Below, one piece after another: positions 47,791-55,594 of a stretch of 64,000 nucleotides of DNA. The position numbers were made by a program, and so were the translations under genes. How positions within the stretch are numbered: position 1 is the first letter of the stretch; each line of letters starts with the position of its first letter. The DNA lies in NCBI RefSeq assembly GCF_017565745.1, contig NZ_JAGDYM010000013.1, positions 147,331-211,330 of the forward strand, given 5' to 3'. The stretch comes from Leucobacter weissii (lineage in GTDB: Bacteria; Actinomycetota; Actinomycetes; Actinomycetales; Microbacteriaceae). The notes under the pieces are model-generated. The model was given only the letters and a program-made list of their open reading frames with translations. It did no database searches and was not told the DNA's origin.

Positions 47791-49751
47791 GCCGTGTTCA
47801 CCTGCTCACGGGTCTCGATCGCCCGCGCGATCCGCTCGATCGCCTCCGGGACGGGCACACCGTTCAGCTGGGTGCCGTCGCGGAAGCGGAAGCTGACCGC
47901 GCCGGAGGAGCGATCCTCCTCGCCCGCGATCAGCTGCAGCGGCACCTTCGCCTTGGTGTGCGTGCGGATCTTCTTCGGCATGCGGTCGTCGCTGTGATCG
48001 ACCTCGGCGCGCACGCCCCGGGTGCGCAGCTCGGCGACGATCCCGTCGAGGTACTCGCCGTACTGTTCGGCGACCGGGATGCCGACGACCTGCACCGGCG
48101 AGAGCCAGACCGGGAACGCTCCCGCGTAGTGCTCGAGCAGGATCGCGAAGAAGCGCTCGATCGATCCGAAGAGCGCGCGGTGGATCATGATGGGCCGGTG
48201 CTTCTCCCCGTCCGCGCCGGTGTACTCGAGGTCGAAGCGTTCGGGCAGATTCGGATCGACCTGCACCGTCGAGAGCTGCCAGGTGCGCCCGAGGGCGTCT
48301 CGGGTCTTGAGGTCGATCTTCGGCCCGTAGAAGGCGGCCTCTCCGGGGATCTCGGTGAGCTTCAGACCGCTGGCCCGGGCGACGTTGCGGAGGGCGTTCG
48401 TCGAGTAGTCCCAGAACTCGTCGCTGCCGATCCACTTGGATTTCTCGTCGTCGCGCATCGAGAGCTCGAGCTCGAAGTCCTCGAGGCCGAAGTCCCGCAG
48501 CATCGAGATGACGAATTCGAGCACCCGGGTCGCCTCGGATTCCAGCTGCTCGGACGTGACGAAGAGGTGGGAGTCGTCCTGGGTGAACCCCCGCACCCGG
48601 GTGAGCCCGTGGAGGGCCCCGGAGAGTTCGTTGCGGTAGACCGTGCCGTTCTCGGCGAGGCGCATCGGCAGCTCGCGGTAGCTGCGCGCCCGCTCCTTGT
48701 AGATGAGGATGTGCATCGGGCAGTTCATGGGCTTCAGGTAGTAGTCCTGGCCCTGCTTGACCACGTGCCCGTCGTCGTCCAGCACCTCGTCCATCCGGAT
48801 CGGCGGGAACATGCCCTCGCGGTAGGTGACGAGGTGGTTGGACCGGAGGAACAGCTCGTCCTTCGAGATGTGCGGCGTGTAGACGTAGGTGTATCCGCCC
48901 TCGATGTGCCGCTTGCGCGCGTGCTGCTCCATCTCGCCGCGGATGATGCTGCCCTTGGGGTGCCACACCGAGAGGCCCGAGCCGATCTCCTCCGGGAAGC
49001 TGAACAGATCGAGCTCGACGCCGAGCTTGCGATGGTCGCGCTTCGCCGCCTCCTCGAGACGGGTCTGGTACTCGCGCAGTTCGTCCTTGGTGGGCCAGGC
49101 GGTGCCGTAGATGCGCTGCAGCATCGGGTTCTTCTCGCTGCCGCGCCAGTAGGCGCCCGCCGCGCGCGTGAGCGCCCAGCCGTTGCCGATCAGCCGGGTG
49201 CTCGGCAGGTGGGGCCCGCGGCAGAGATCCTTCCACTGCACCTCGCCGGTCTTGGGGTCGACGTTGTCGTAGATGGTGAGCTCGGCGCCGCCGACCTCGA
49301 CCCCTTCGTTCTCCTTGCCCTGATCCGCGCCGCCCTTGAGCCCGATCAGCTCCAGCTTGTAGGGCTCTCCCGCGAGCTCGGCCCGCGCCTGCTCCTCGGT
49401 CACGACGCGGCGCACGAAGCGCTGGCCCTGCTTGACGATCTTCTGCATCTCGGACGAGATCGCCTTGAGATCCTCGGGCGTGAACGGCTGCGCCGGGTCG
49501 AAGTCGTAGTAGAAGCCGTCGACGATCGGCGGCCCGATGCCGAGCGTCGCCTCGGGGTTGAGTCGCTGCACGGCCTGCGCCAGCACGTGCGCCGCGGAGT
49601 GGCGGAGGATGTTCAGGCCGTCGGGACTGTCGATCGTCACCGGCTCCACCGTGTCGGACGTCGTGACGTCGGCAGCCAGGTCGCGCAACTCGCCGTTCAC
49701 CCGCATGGCGACGACGCTGCGATCGGTGAACAGGCTGAAACCATCTGCCAC
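47778..49751 (-). CDS. thrS: Threonyl-tRNA synthetase
   Basis: ThrS charges tRNA-Thr and edits serine. The 657-residue class II enzyme has a short TGS-like N-terminus, the editing domain ([15 protein letters not shown] with HxxxH), motif 2 ([20 protein letters not shown]), the zinc ligands (NCPMH, SHLF-like DDSHLF) and a C-terminal anticodon-binding domain ([20 protein letters not shown]). The GTG at 49751 has AAGGAG six bases upstream; the longer frame to 49796 has none. It starts the thrS–HIT unit. Confidence 0.96.
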   Translation of the reverse strand: MADGFSLFTDRSVVAMRVNGELRDLAADVTTSDTVEPVTIDSPDGLNILRHSAAHVLAQAVQRLNPEATLGIGPPIVDGFYYDFDPAQPFTPEDLKAISSEMQKIVKQGQRFVRRVVTEEQARAELAGEPYKLELIGLKGGADQGKENEGVEVGGAELTIYDNVDPKTGEVQWKDLCRGPHLPSTRLIGNGWALTRAAGAYWRGSEKNPMLQRIYGTAWPTKDELREYQTRLEEAAKRDHRKLGVELDLFSFPEEIGSGLSVWHPKGSIIRGEMEQHARKRHIEGGYTYVYTPHISKDELFLRSNHLVTYREGMFPPIRMDEVLDDDGHVVKQGQDYYLKPMNCPMHILIYKERARSYRELPMRLAENGTVYRNELSGALHGLTRVRGFTQDDSHLFVTSEQLESEATRVLEFVISMLRDFGLEDFELELSMRDDEKSKWIGSDEFWDYSTNALRNVARASGLKLTEIPGEAAFYGPKIDLKTRDALGRTWQLSTVQVDPNLPERFDLEYTGADGEKHRPIMIHRALFGSIERFFAILLEHYAGAFPVWLSPVQVVGIPVAEQYGEYLDGIVAELRTRGVRAEVDHSDDRMPKKIRTHTKAKVPLQLIAGEEDRSSGAVSFRFRDGTQLNGVPVPEAIERIARAIETREQVNTAWER

Positions 49752-49955
49752 GGGGTGCTCCTTCAAGCGCGGAACCGGATCGGTGAAACGCGTCAATCCT
49801 ATCGCCGCGCACCGACTCCGTCTTTTCGCGCAACGGCGCGCGTCTCCGAACCACGCGTCTCGATCGACCGTTCCGCGAAAACCTCGCTACGTTGGTCAGG
49901 AATACCGCTGCTCGCGCGATAACCCGGTTGACAGTTCCGATGAAAGGGGTTCCCA

Positions 49956-50912
49956 GTGCCTTCCCGCAGACGCTTCGCACCGACGATCGCCGCGTGTCTC
50001 GGTTTGGCGCTCACCGTCTCCGGGTGCGCCTCGCCGATCGAACCCGAGCAACCGGGCGGGTCACCGACCCCGTCGGGTGCTGCGGACGGGCTGCTCACCA
50101 CCGCGCGCCCCGTCACCGTGCTGGACGACGGCTCCGGCGCGGAGCTGTGCCTGGGCGGGGTGGCCACTTCGTATCCTCCGCAGTGCGGCGGACCGGTGCT
50201 GGAGAGCTGGGACTGGGCGGACCACAAGGGGGACTTCGAGGAGGCGTCGGGGGTCCGCTGGGGCGATTTCATCATCGCGGGTCACTACGACGGGGAGTCG
50301 GGCACCTTCACGCCCACGGAGGTCTCTCCGAGAACGGACTACGACCGGGAGAAGGTCGAGGACACCCACGACATCGACTTCTCCGCACCGTGCCCCGCGC
50401 CCGAGGGCGGGTGGCGAGTGCTGGACGAGGAGCGCACCACCGAGACGACGATGGACCGCGTCACTTCTGCGGCCCGAAAGCTGGACGGATACGCCGGTCT
50501 CTGGCTCGACCAATCGCCCAATCCCAGCGACGGCGATCCCGAGCAGCCCGAGGAGGCGATGAACGATCCCCGCCTCACGATCATCAATGTCCGAGTGACC
50601 GGCGATCCCGCGGCCGCCGAGGCGGAGCTGCGCAAGGTGTGGGGAGGGATGCTCTGCGTGACGAAGGCCGAGCACACCAGCGCCGAGCTGAGCACGATCC
50701 TGGACGAGATCATGGATCTGCCGGAGGTGAACCCGCAGGAAGGCGGCATCCGTGGCGCGCACAGCATGCTGCACAGCGGAGTCGATGAGGTGACGGGCGT
50801 CATCGAACTGGGCGTGATCTACGATGACGGTTCTCTGCAGCGGGAGTTCGATGAGCGCTACGGCGCGGGCCTCGTGCGGGTATCCTCCGAGTTGCGGCCG
50901 GTGTCGACGTGA
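49956..50912 (+). CDS. Putative lipoprotein of unknown function
   Basis: This 318-residue protein starts MPSRRRFAPTIAACLGLALTV and has the lipobox VSGC, so it should be lipid-anchored. The mature part has paired cysteines (LCLGGVATSYPPQCGG) and mixed alpha/beta segments, but no family is recognised. AAAGGGG lies before the GTG. It is divergent from thrS across 204 bases; TTGACA at about 49928 is a possible -35 but no good -10 follows. Confidence 0.75.
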   Translation: MPSRRRFAPTIAACLGLALTVSGCASPIEPEQPGGSPTPSGAADGLLTTARPVTVLDDGSGAELCLGGVATSYPPQCGGPVLESWDWADHKGDFEEASGVRWGDFIIAGHYDGESGTFTPTEVSPRTDYDREKVEDTHDIDFSAPCPAPEGGWRVLDEERTTETTMDRVTSAARKLDGYAGLWLDQSPNPSDGDPEQPEEAMNDPRLTIINVRVTGDPAAAEAELRKVWGGMLCVTKAEHTSAELSTILDEIMDLPEVNPQEGGIRGAHSMLHSGVDEVTGVIELGVIYDDGSLQREFDERYGAGLVRVSSELRPVST

Positions 50913-50927
50913 TCTCCCTCGGCGCGC

Positions 50928-52064
50928 TCAGGTTCGCCCGGTCGGCTGCTCCCGCTGCCAGATGATCTCGTCTTCGCGCTCGCTCCGGGTCCAGCGGAGG
51001 GGTTCGTCGATGAGCCGGACGGTCGAGGAGAACCAGTAGCTGCGGTCGGGATCCCATCCGGCGATCACGGTAGCCGTATCCGTGCCGACCGGGATCGCGG
51101 ACCCGGCAGCCGAGAGATAGGCGCCGACCTGCAGGTGCACGGCATCGTAGTGCTCGGCGACTCCCGCCCAGTCCGGCATCACCCAACGGCCGGCGCGCCC
51201 GGTGGCGCGGAACCAATCGTGACGCTTCTGCGCGGTCACCTCGAGCGGGAAGCGCGAGCACAACCCCGCCCAGGTCTCCGCCGCCTCGATCTCGAGCGTG
51301 CGGAGTCCCGCAGGCAGGCCGAGCCGGGCCGTCCAGGCGTTCTCCCAGTCCCAGGAGTCCTCGACCAGCCACAGGCCGGCCGGAGCACCGTCGAACAGCG
51401 CGCGCGAGGACGAGGGTATCCCCAGCGGCGGTCGCGACCACCACTCCCCGCTCCAGTGTGCCGTCGGATCAACGGGCCGTTCGCGCCGCGCGGCCAGCTC
51501 CTCGCGGATGAGAAGCTCACGCTCGGAGCTCAGCAGCTCGTGCGCTCCCCCGCCGATGCGCTCCGGCGGATCATCCCACTGCAGCACCCACTGCGTGCGA
51601 TGATCCACGGGAGACCACCACCAAGCGGCCGCCGGAGACGCCGCGATGTGCTCGGCGACCCGACTCAACTCCGCGCGCATCTCCGCGGAGGCGGCGAGCA
51701 CATCCGCTCCGTCCGGCTCCTCCCAGTACCGGGCGGCCTCGACCGATTCCGCCAGGCACTCCCTCAGCAGTCCTGGAGAGGCTTCGAGAAGCGGCACCGT
51801 CGAGAGCTCCGCCGCAGCGTCCGCGGGCGCGGGGATGGTCCGCTCGGCCTCCTCAGCCCACGGCCCGAACACGACCCTCGAGGTCCGCTTCCCCGGGTCG
51901 AGGTGGTACGAGGCGAGGAACACGGTCTCGAGGAGCGAGGCACCGCGATCCTGCTCCTCGACCGCCCGCGCCGAAGCGAGGGCGAACTCCAGCAGCAGCC
52001 GTCTGCCTCGCGGTCCGCGGAGCAGCATCTCGGCGGGCACCGGCACCGATCCCGCCTCAGGCAC
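50928..52064 (-). CDS. Conserved hypothetical protein
   Basis: The product (378 residues from GTG 52064) is not recognised. It is soluble, Trp-rich and acidic (AAAWWWSPVDHRTQWVLQWD, WSGEWWSRPPLGIPSS, VEDSWDWENAWTARLGL), without signal peptide or membrane helix. A frame of 28 codons (52143–52057) in another phase ends eight bases inside this start and has a good -10 (TAGAAT) six bases upstream. Either the two are coupled or an original single gene has been frameshifted. Confidence 0.65.
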   Translation of the reverse strand: MPEAGSVPVPAEMLLRGPRGRRLLLEFALASARAVEEQDRGASLLETVFLASYHLDPGKRTSRVVFGPWAEEAERTIPAPADAAAELSTVPLLEASPGLLRECLAESVEAARYWEEPDGADVLAASAEMRAELSRVAEHIAASPAAAWWWSPVDHRTQWVLQWDDPPERIGGGAHELLSSERELLIREELAARRERPVDPTAHWSGEWWSRPPLGIPSSSRALFDGAPAGLWLVEDSWDWENAWTARLGLPAGLRTLEIEAAETWAGLCSRFPLEVTAQKRHDWFRATGRAGRWVMPDWAGVAEHYDAVHLQVGAYLSAAGSAIPVGTDTATVIAGWDPDRSYWFSSTVRLIDEPLRWTRSEREDEIIWQREQPTGRT

Positions 52065-52143
52065 GCGGCACCCCCCAAGCCGGGTAGGTATGATCGCCGC
52101 GCTCGACGCGCTCCCGCTCACCCACCACCAGCTCGATCCGCAC
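52057..52143 (-). CDS. Short leader frame or frameshifted N-terminus
   Basis: The 28-codon frame starts at GTG 52143 (VRIELVVGERERVERGDHTY) and ends PAWGVPRA. It has a TAGAAT hexamer at 52150–52155 six bases upstream, so it fits a leaderless start. It overlaps the following gene by eight bases. The strand-rich sequence looks like a protein N-terminus and not a regulatory peptide. Confidence 0.35.
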   Translation of the reverse strand: MRIELVVGERERVERGDHTYPAWGVPRA

Positions 52144-52247
52144 GGTCCGATTCTACGGAAGCCCGCACGCTCGAAGACGGCTCTCGCTCGCAGGCCCCGT
52201 TCCCGCGCACGAGCCGCCCGACCTGGTCCGTTCGGTATCCCGCTCCA

Positions 52248-52721
52248 GTGGGCCTTCCCAAGCGATTCTCAAACAAGCGTCCGGCCCTGAAATCGTTGAT
52301 TTCCCGTGTTCTCAAGGGCTCTGAGCGACGCGGACCGCGGAACCGAACCCCTAAGAGACACGATTCGCGAGGCGCAGTCGCGAAGAATCCGGCGAAGTCT
52401 CAAACACGTTTGACCCCCGAGCGGCGTGCGGAACTAGTGGCCGATTACGAAGCCGGGGTTCCGGTGAAGGCTATAGCCGCGAAGCATCGCGTGCATCGTG
52501 GAACGATCCCGAAGATCGTCCTCGGTGCAGGTGTTCCGCTGAGAGTGCCCGGTCTGAGCGATGCCAATCGTTCTCAAGCGCTGGCTCTTTACGAGGCTGG
52601 TTGCACTTTGCAGGAGATCGCCAGCCGGCTCGGCGTGGATGACAAGACAGTGCGCAATGCGGTTGTGGCGTTGGGGGGAACAGTCCGAGCGCGTGGACGT
52701 CGAACGAGATTTGATGTGTGA
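52248..52721 (+). CDS. Recombinase-like helix-turn-helix protein, probable remnant
   Basis: The product (up to 157 residues) holds two tandem helix-turn-helix units, LTPERRAELVADYEAGVPVK with AAKHRVHRGTIPKIVLGAG, and RSQALALYEAGCTLQEIASR with LGVDDKTVRNAVVALG. Both resemble the C-terminal DNA-binding region of serine recombinases, but the catalytic domain is absent, so this may be a fragment. The start is uncertain (no ribosome-binding site at GTG 52248). The stop overlaps a GTG of the TipA-like frame (GTGA at 52718). It marks the left part of the low-GC island. Confidence 0.6.
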   Translation: MGLPKRFSNKRPALKSLISRVLKGSERRGPRNRTPKRHDSRGAVAKNPAKSQTRLTPERRAELVADYEAGVPVKAIAAKHRVHRGTIPKIVLGAGVPLRVPGLSDANRSQALALYEAGCTLQEIASRLGVDDKTVRNAVVALGGTVRARGRRTRFDV

Positions 52722-52771
52722 GTGCGAAAATGGAGGTGAGGGATCAGCCAACGCAGCGGAACGGAGCGATC

Positions 52772-53632
52772 ATGGATGTCAACACACCCACGTCGATGAC
52801 CCCGTGGCTTCATCCTGTCGCTGATGATTCCGTTCCCGTTCTGACCGACGAACTACTCACGGTGGGTGAGGTTGCTTCCTTGGTCGGAGTCAGTGTTCGG
52901 GCTTTGCACCACTGGGATGAGGTCGGGCTTGTGCGACCGGAGTCTCGCACGGTGAGCGGGTATCGGGCGTACTCCGGGGCGGATGTAGCTCGTATCCATC
53001 GTGTGCTCGTCTATCAAGAGTTGGGGTTCAGTCTGACTCGTATCGCGGCGATCTTGGATGACCCGACTGTTGATGAGACGGAGCAGCTGAGGCATCAGCG
53101 CACGTTGCTCGAAGGTCGCATCGGGCGTTTACGGCAGATGGCTGATGCAATCGATCGGGTTCTGTCTTCTCAAGCGTCTGGTACGCGCTTGACCGCGAAG
53201 CAGCAGGCCGAGATATTTGGGCAAGGTTGGCGCGAGGATTGGGCGGATGAGGCGCGTCAGCGCTGGGGAACATCTGAACAGTGGTCGCAGTTTGAGGAGA
53301 ATGCGGTTGCATTCTCCGAGGCGGATCGCATCAAGATGCAGGAGCACGGTTCTGCGCTCTATGCCGAGTTGGCGCAGGCGAAGCGTGACGGCGTCGCTCC
53401 GGGCACTGATCCCGCGAATCTGCTGGCCGAGAAGCACCGATCTATGGTCAGTCAGCTGTTCGAGTGCACCCACTCCATGCAGGTATGTCTTGGTCAGCTC
53501 TATGTGAGCGATGAGCGGTTCTCAGCGTTCTTCGATGAGCGCGAACCAGGCCTCGCGAACTGGCTCGCGGCGGTCATCAACGCGAACGCCCGCACCCACG
53601 GCATCGATCCTGATACTGCTGTGTGGGAGTGA
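52772..53632 (+). CDS. TipA-like MerR regulator with thiopeptide-binding domain
   Basis: This 286-residue protein has an N-terminal MerR winged helix (LTVGEVASLVGVSVRALHHW, RTVSGYRAYSGADVARI), a dimer helix and a C-terminal TipAS-type antibiotic-binding domain. Both cysteines of that domain are kept: Cys232 in LFECTHSM and Cys239 in QVCLGQLYVSDERF, the latter matching Cys214 of Streptomyces TipAL, which bonds covalently to thiostrepton. ACGGAG lies five bases before the ATG at 52772. It sits just upstream of tsnR, whose promoter has MerR-type spacing. Confidence 0.93.
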   Translation: MDVNTPTSMTPWLHPVADDSVPVLTDELLTVGEVASLVGVSVRALHHWDEVGLVRPESRTVSGYRAYSGADVARIHRVLVYQELGFSLTRIAAILDDPTVDETEQLRHQRTLLEGRIGRLRQMADAIDRVLSSQASGTRLTAKQQAEIFGQGWREDWADEARQRWGTSEQWSQFEENAVAFSEADRIKMQEHGSALYAELAQAKRDGVAPGTDPANLLAEKHRSMVSQLFECTHSMQVCLGQLYVSDERFSAFFDEREPGLANWLAAVINANARTHGIDPDTAVWE

Positions 53633-53648
53633 CCTCAGCGCTTCTGGT

Positions 53649-53679
53649 TTGACCCTCACGTCGCGTGAGGCCGCACGCT
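53649..53679 (+). promoter_or_regulatory. MerR-type promoter and operator of tsnR
   Basis: TTGACC (53649–53654) and CACGCT (53674–53679) are separated by 19 bases, the long spacer typical of MerR-activated promoters. The spacer holds a perfect dyad CCTCACG-TCG-CGTGAGG (53654–53670). The -10 ends exactly seven bases before the ATG at 53687, so the transcript should be leaderless. The TipA-like protein encoded just upstream is the likely activator. Confidence 0.8.
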
Positions 53680-53686
53680 GGTGCGT

Positions 53687-54580
53687 ATGTCCTCACGCAC
53701 TCTCACGATCGAAGCGGCTGCGCACAGCGACGCGCAACCGATCGATAGTGTGCGTCATCCTGTCGCGCGTCGGGTAGCCGACGTGCTGCGCAATCGGTCG
53801 GATAAGCCCAGGGTCATCGTGATCGATGACGCAGAGAACATCGCACAAGCTGCCAGCTCAGGTATTCGAGTGGACAGCCTGTACGCTACCCGTTCCGCTG
53901 TATCGGACCTGACCTCCCTAGTGCAGGTCGCCGATGATGTGCCTCACCACATTCTCGAAGATCGTGTCGCAGGCGAACTCTTCGGCGAGCAGAAGCGCGC
54001 CCGAGCATTCGCACTGGCACGCGCGCCCCGAGCGCCGCTGCTCGCTGATCTGCGTGAGACCAGCGGAGACCTTGTCGTACTCGACGGTGTGCGGCTCGTC
54101 GGCAACATCGGCGCAATCGCTCGCACGGCGTGCGCGCTGGGAGCAGCGGGGATCATCCTGCTTGATAGTGGCCTTCGCACGACCTACGACCGTCGGTTGA
54201 TCCGCGCCAGTCGAGGGTTGGTCTTCTCCATTCCCATCGTTCTCGCCGAACGAAGGGAATGCATCGAGTTTCTGCGACACGAGCAGGTCAGCATCGCCAC
54301 GTTGTCCGCAGAAGCCGAGAGCCCTTTGCACGCGATCCGGTCGGTCACGAATCGGCTCGCCGTGGTGCTTGGAGGCGAACGCGATGGCGTCTCGCAGGAC
54401 CTCAGCTCTTTGGCCGACCATCACTACTCGATCTCGATGGCACCAGAGGTTGAATCGCTGAATGTGTCGGTGACAGCCGGGATTGCTCTTTACGAGCATG
54501 GTGCCGGATCAGAAGCTACGCCAACAGATACGGGCTGCCTTCGTGCCGATGCGTCCGCGGTCAGGAAAGAGAACGACTAA
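53687..54580 (+). CDS. tsnR: 23S rRNA 2'-O-methyltransferase, thiostrepton-resistance type
   Basis: This 297-residue SPOUT methyltransferase closely resembles TsnR/NshR, which methylate the 2'-OH of A1067 in 23S rRNA and block thiopeptide binding. The N-terminal RNA-binding part is followed by the knotted core: GDLVVLDGVRLVGNIGAIAR, CALGAAGIILLDS, RRLIRASRGLVFSIPIVL, VVLGGERDGVSQDL and ESLNVSVTAGIALYEHGA. The ATG at 53687 fits the leaderless promoter; GTG 53681 is in frame. Resistance is inferred from family identity and from the linked TipA-like sensor. Confidence 0.92.
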   Translation: MSSRTLTIEAAAHSDAQPIDSVRHPVARRVADVLRNRSDKPRVIVIDDAENIAQAASSGIRVDSLYATRSAVSDLTSLVQVADDVPHHILEDRVAGELFGEQKRARAFALARAPRAPLLADLRETSGDLVVLDGVRLVGNIGAIARTACALGAAGIILLDSGLRTTYDRRLIRASRGLVFSIPIVLAERRECIEFLRHEQVSIATLSAEAESPLHAIRSVTNRLAVVLGGERDGVSQDLSSLADHHYSISMAPEVESLNVSVTAGIALYEHGAGSEATPTDTGCLRADASAVRKEND

Positions 54581-55493
54581 CACGCGGCAGTTCTCCCCAC
54601 TAACGGCCCTGACGCGAACCCACCATCGGCCAGTTGAGCCGGTGGCGTTCGATTGCCTGAAACTCATTGTCGTTCGATCAGGCAGTGCGTTGATATTCAG
54701 TGAGGTCGGCACCCGACACGTAAAAGTCGGGGATGTCGTTCTTCTCGCCGCTCAGACACTGTGTGGCGCCGAGCCTGAGAGTAGCGTCACGACGACGACG
54801 ATCTACCTCGACTGTGACTACGTGATCGATCAGGTGTTCTGGCAGTACGCAGCGCGGCTTCGCAACCGTGAAAACGCCCGCGACTTCTTTGATGCTCACT
54901 ACTCGACTCCCGCACAGGTTGTCAGGATCGGCGAGGACCGGGCCGGGGTACTCATGCCTTGGCTGGATGAGCTCGCCGCTCTGAGCCTGGATGGGCCGCG
55001 TCAGGAACGGTTCCTTCGGGTGCAGGCGCTGCTGTTCTCGGTGCTCGACATCATCGTGCCTTTCGTGACAACGACAGCAAGTACGGCGAGTGCTGGTCGG
55101 GCCAGCGCCGTGGTGCCTGCTGCTCCACGCCATCGGCAGTTCAGGCCGCTTCGCGTCGAAGCCCAACACGTCGCGCAGCTCCTACGGGATGATCCGGCAC
55201 GCCGATGGACTGTCCAGGAGTTGGCAGAGAAAGCGCACTTGTCGCAGTCGCAGTTGAGGCGTGTGTTCGTGGAAGCGTTCGGGAAGGCACCTATCGCTTA
55301 CCTGACGATGGTGCGCACCGAACGTATGGCGAATCTGCTTCGCTCGACCGAGCTGCCGGTCAAGAAGATCGCAGCGCAAGTGGGGTGGACGGATGCCGAC
55401 TTCGCTGCCCGCCAGTTCCGTCGAGGCCTTGGGGTACCGCCGAGCGCATACCGTCGGTACGTCTGCGGTTCCGATCCGCCAGATGCTGCATAG
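54498..55493 (+). CDS. AraC-family transcriptional regulator
   Basis: This 331-residue protein has an N-terminal cupin-like sensing region (VAFDCLKLIVVRSGSALIF, VKVGDVVLLAAQTLCG) and a C-terminal AraC DNA-binding domain with two helix-turn-helix units (WTVQELAEKAHLSQSQLRRV and LPVKKIAAQVGWTDADFAAR). The end PPSAYRRYV is characteristic. The start lies inside the end of tsnR, so the two are probably translationally coupled; a TTG at 54483 and an ATG at 54549 are alternatives. Its targets are unknown; such regulators are common on actinobacterial mobile elements. Confidence 0.88.
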   Translation: MVPDQKLRQQIRAAFVPMRPRSGKRTTNTRQFSPLTALTRTHHRPVEPVAFDCLKLIVVRSGSALIFSEVGTRHVKVGDVVLLAAQTLCGAEPESSVTTTTIYLDCDYVIDQVFWQYAARLRNRENARDFFDAHYSTPAQVVRIGEDRAGVLMPWLDELAALSLDGPRQERFLRVQALLFSVLDIIVPFVTTTASTASAGRASAVVPAAPRHRQFRPLRVEAQHVAQLLRDDPARRWTVQELAEKAHLSQSQLRRVFVEAFGKAPIAYLTMVRTERMANLLRSTELPVKKIAAQVGWTDADFAARQFRRGLGVPPSAYRRYVCGSDPPDAA

Positions 55494-55594
55494 CGGACAG
55501 AGGACCGTGTGCGTCCGCTGTTGGTGAGCTGACGGGGCATCCTGCGAGCGGTCAACAGCGTTGAACTCAAGGAGTGAACTTCGCCAATACTGCG

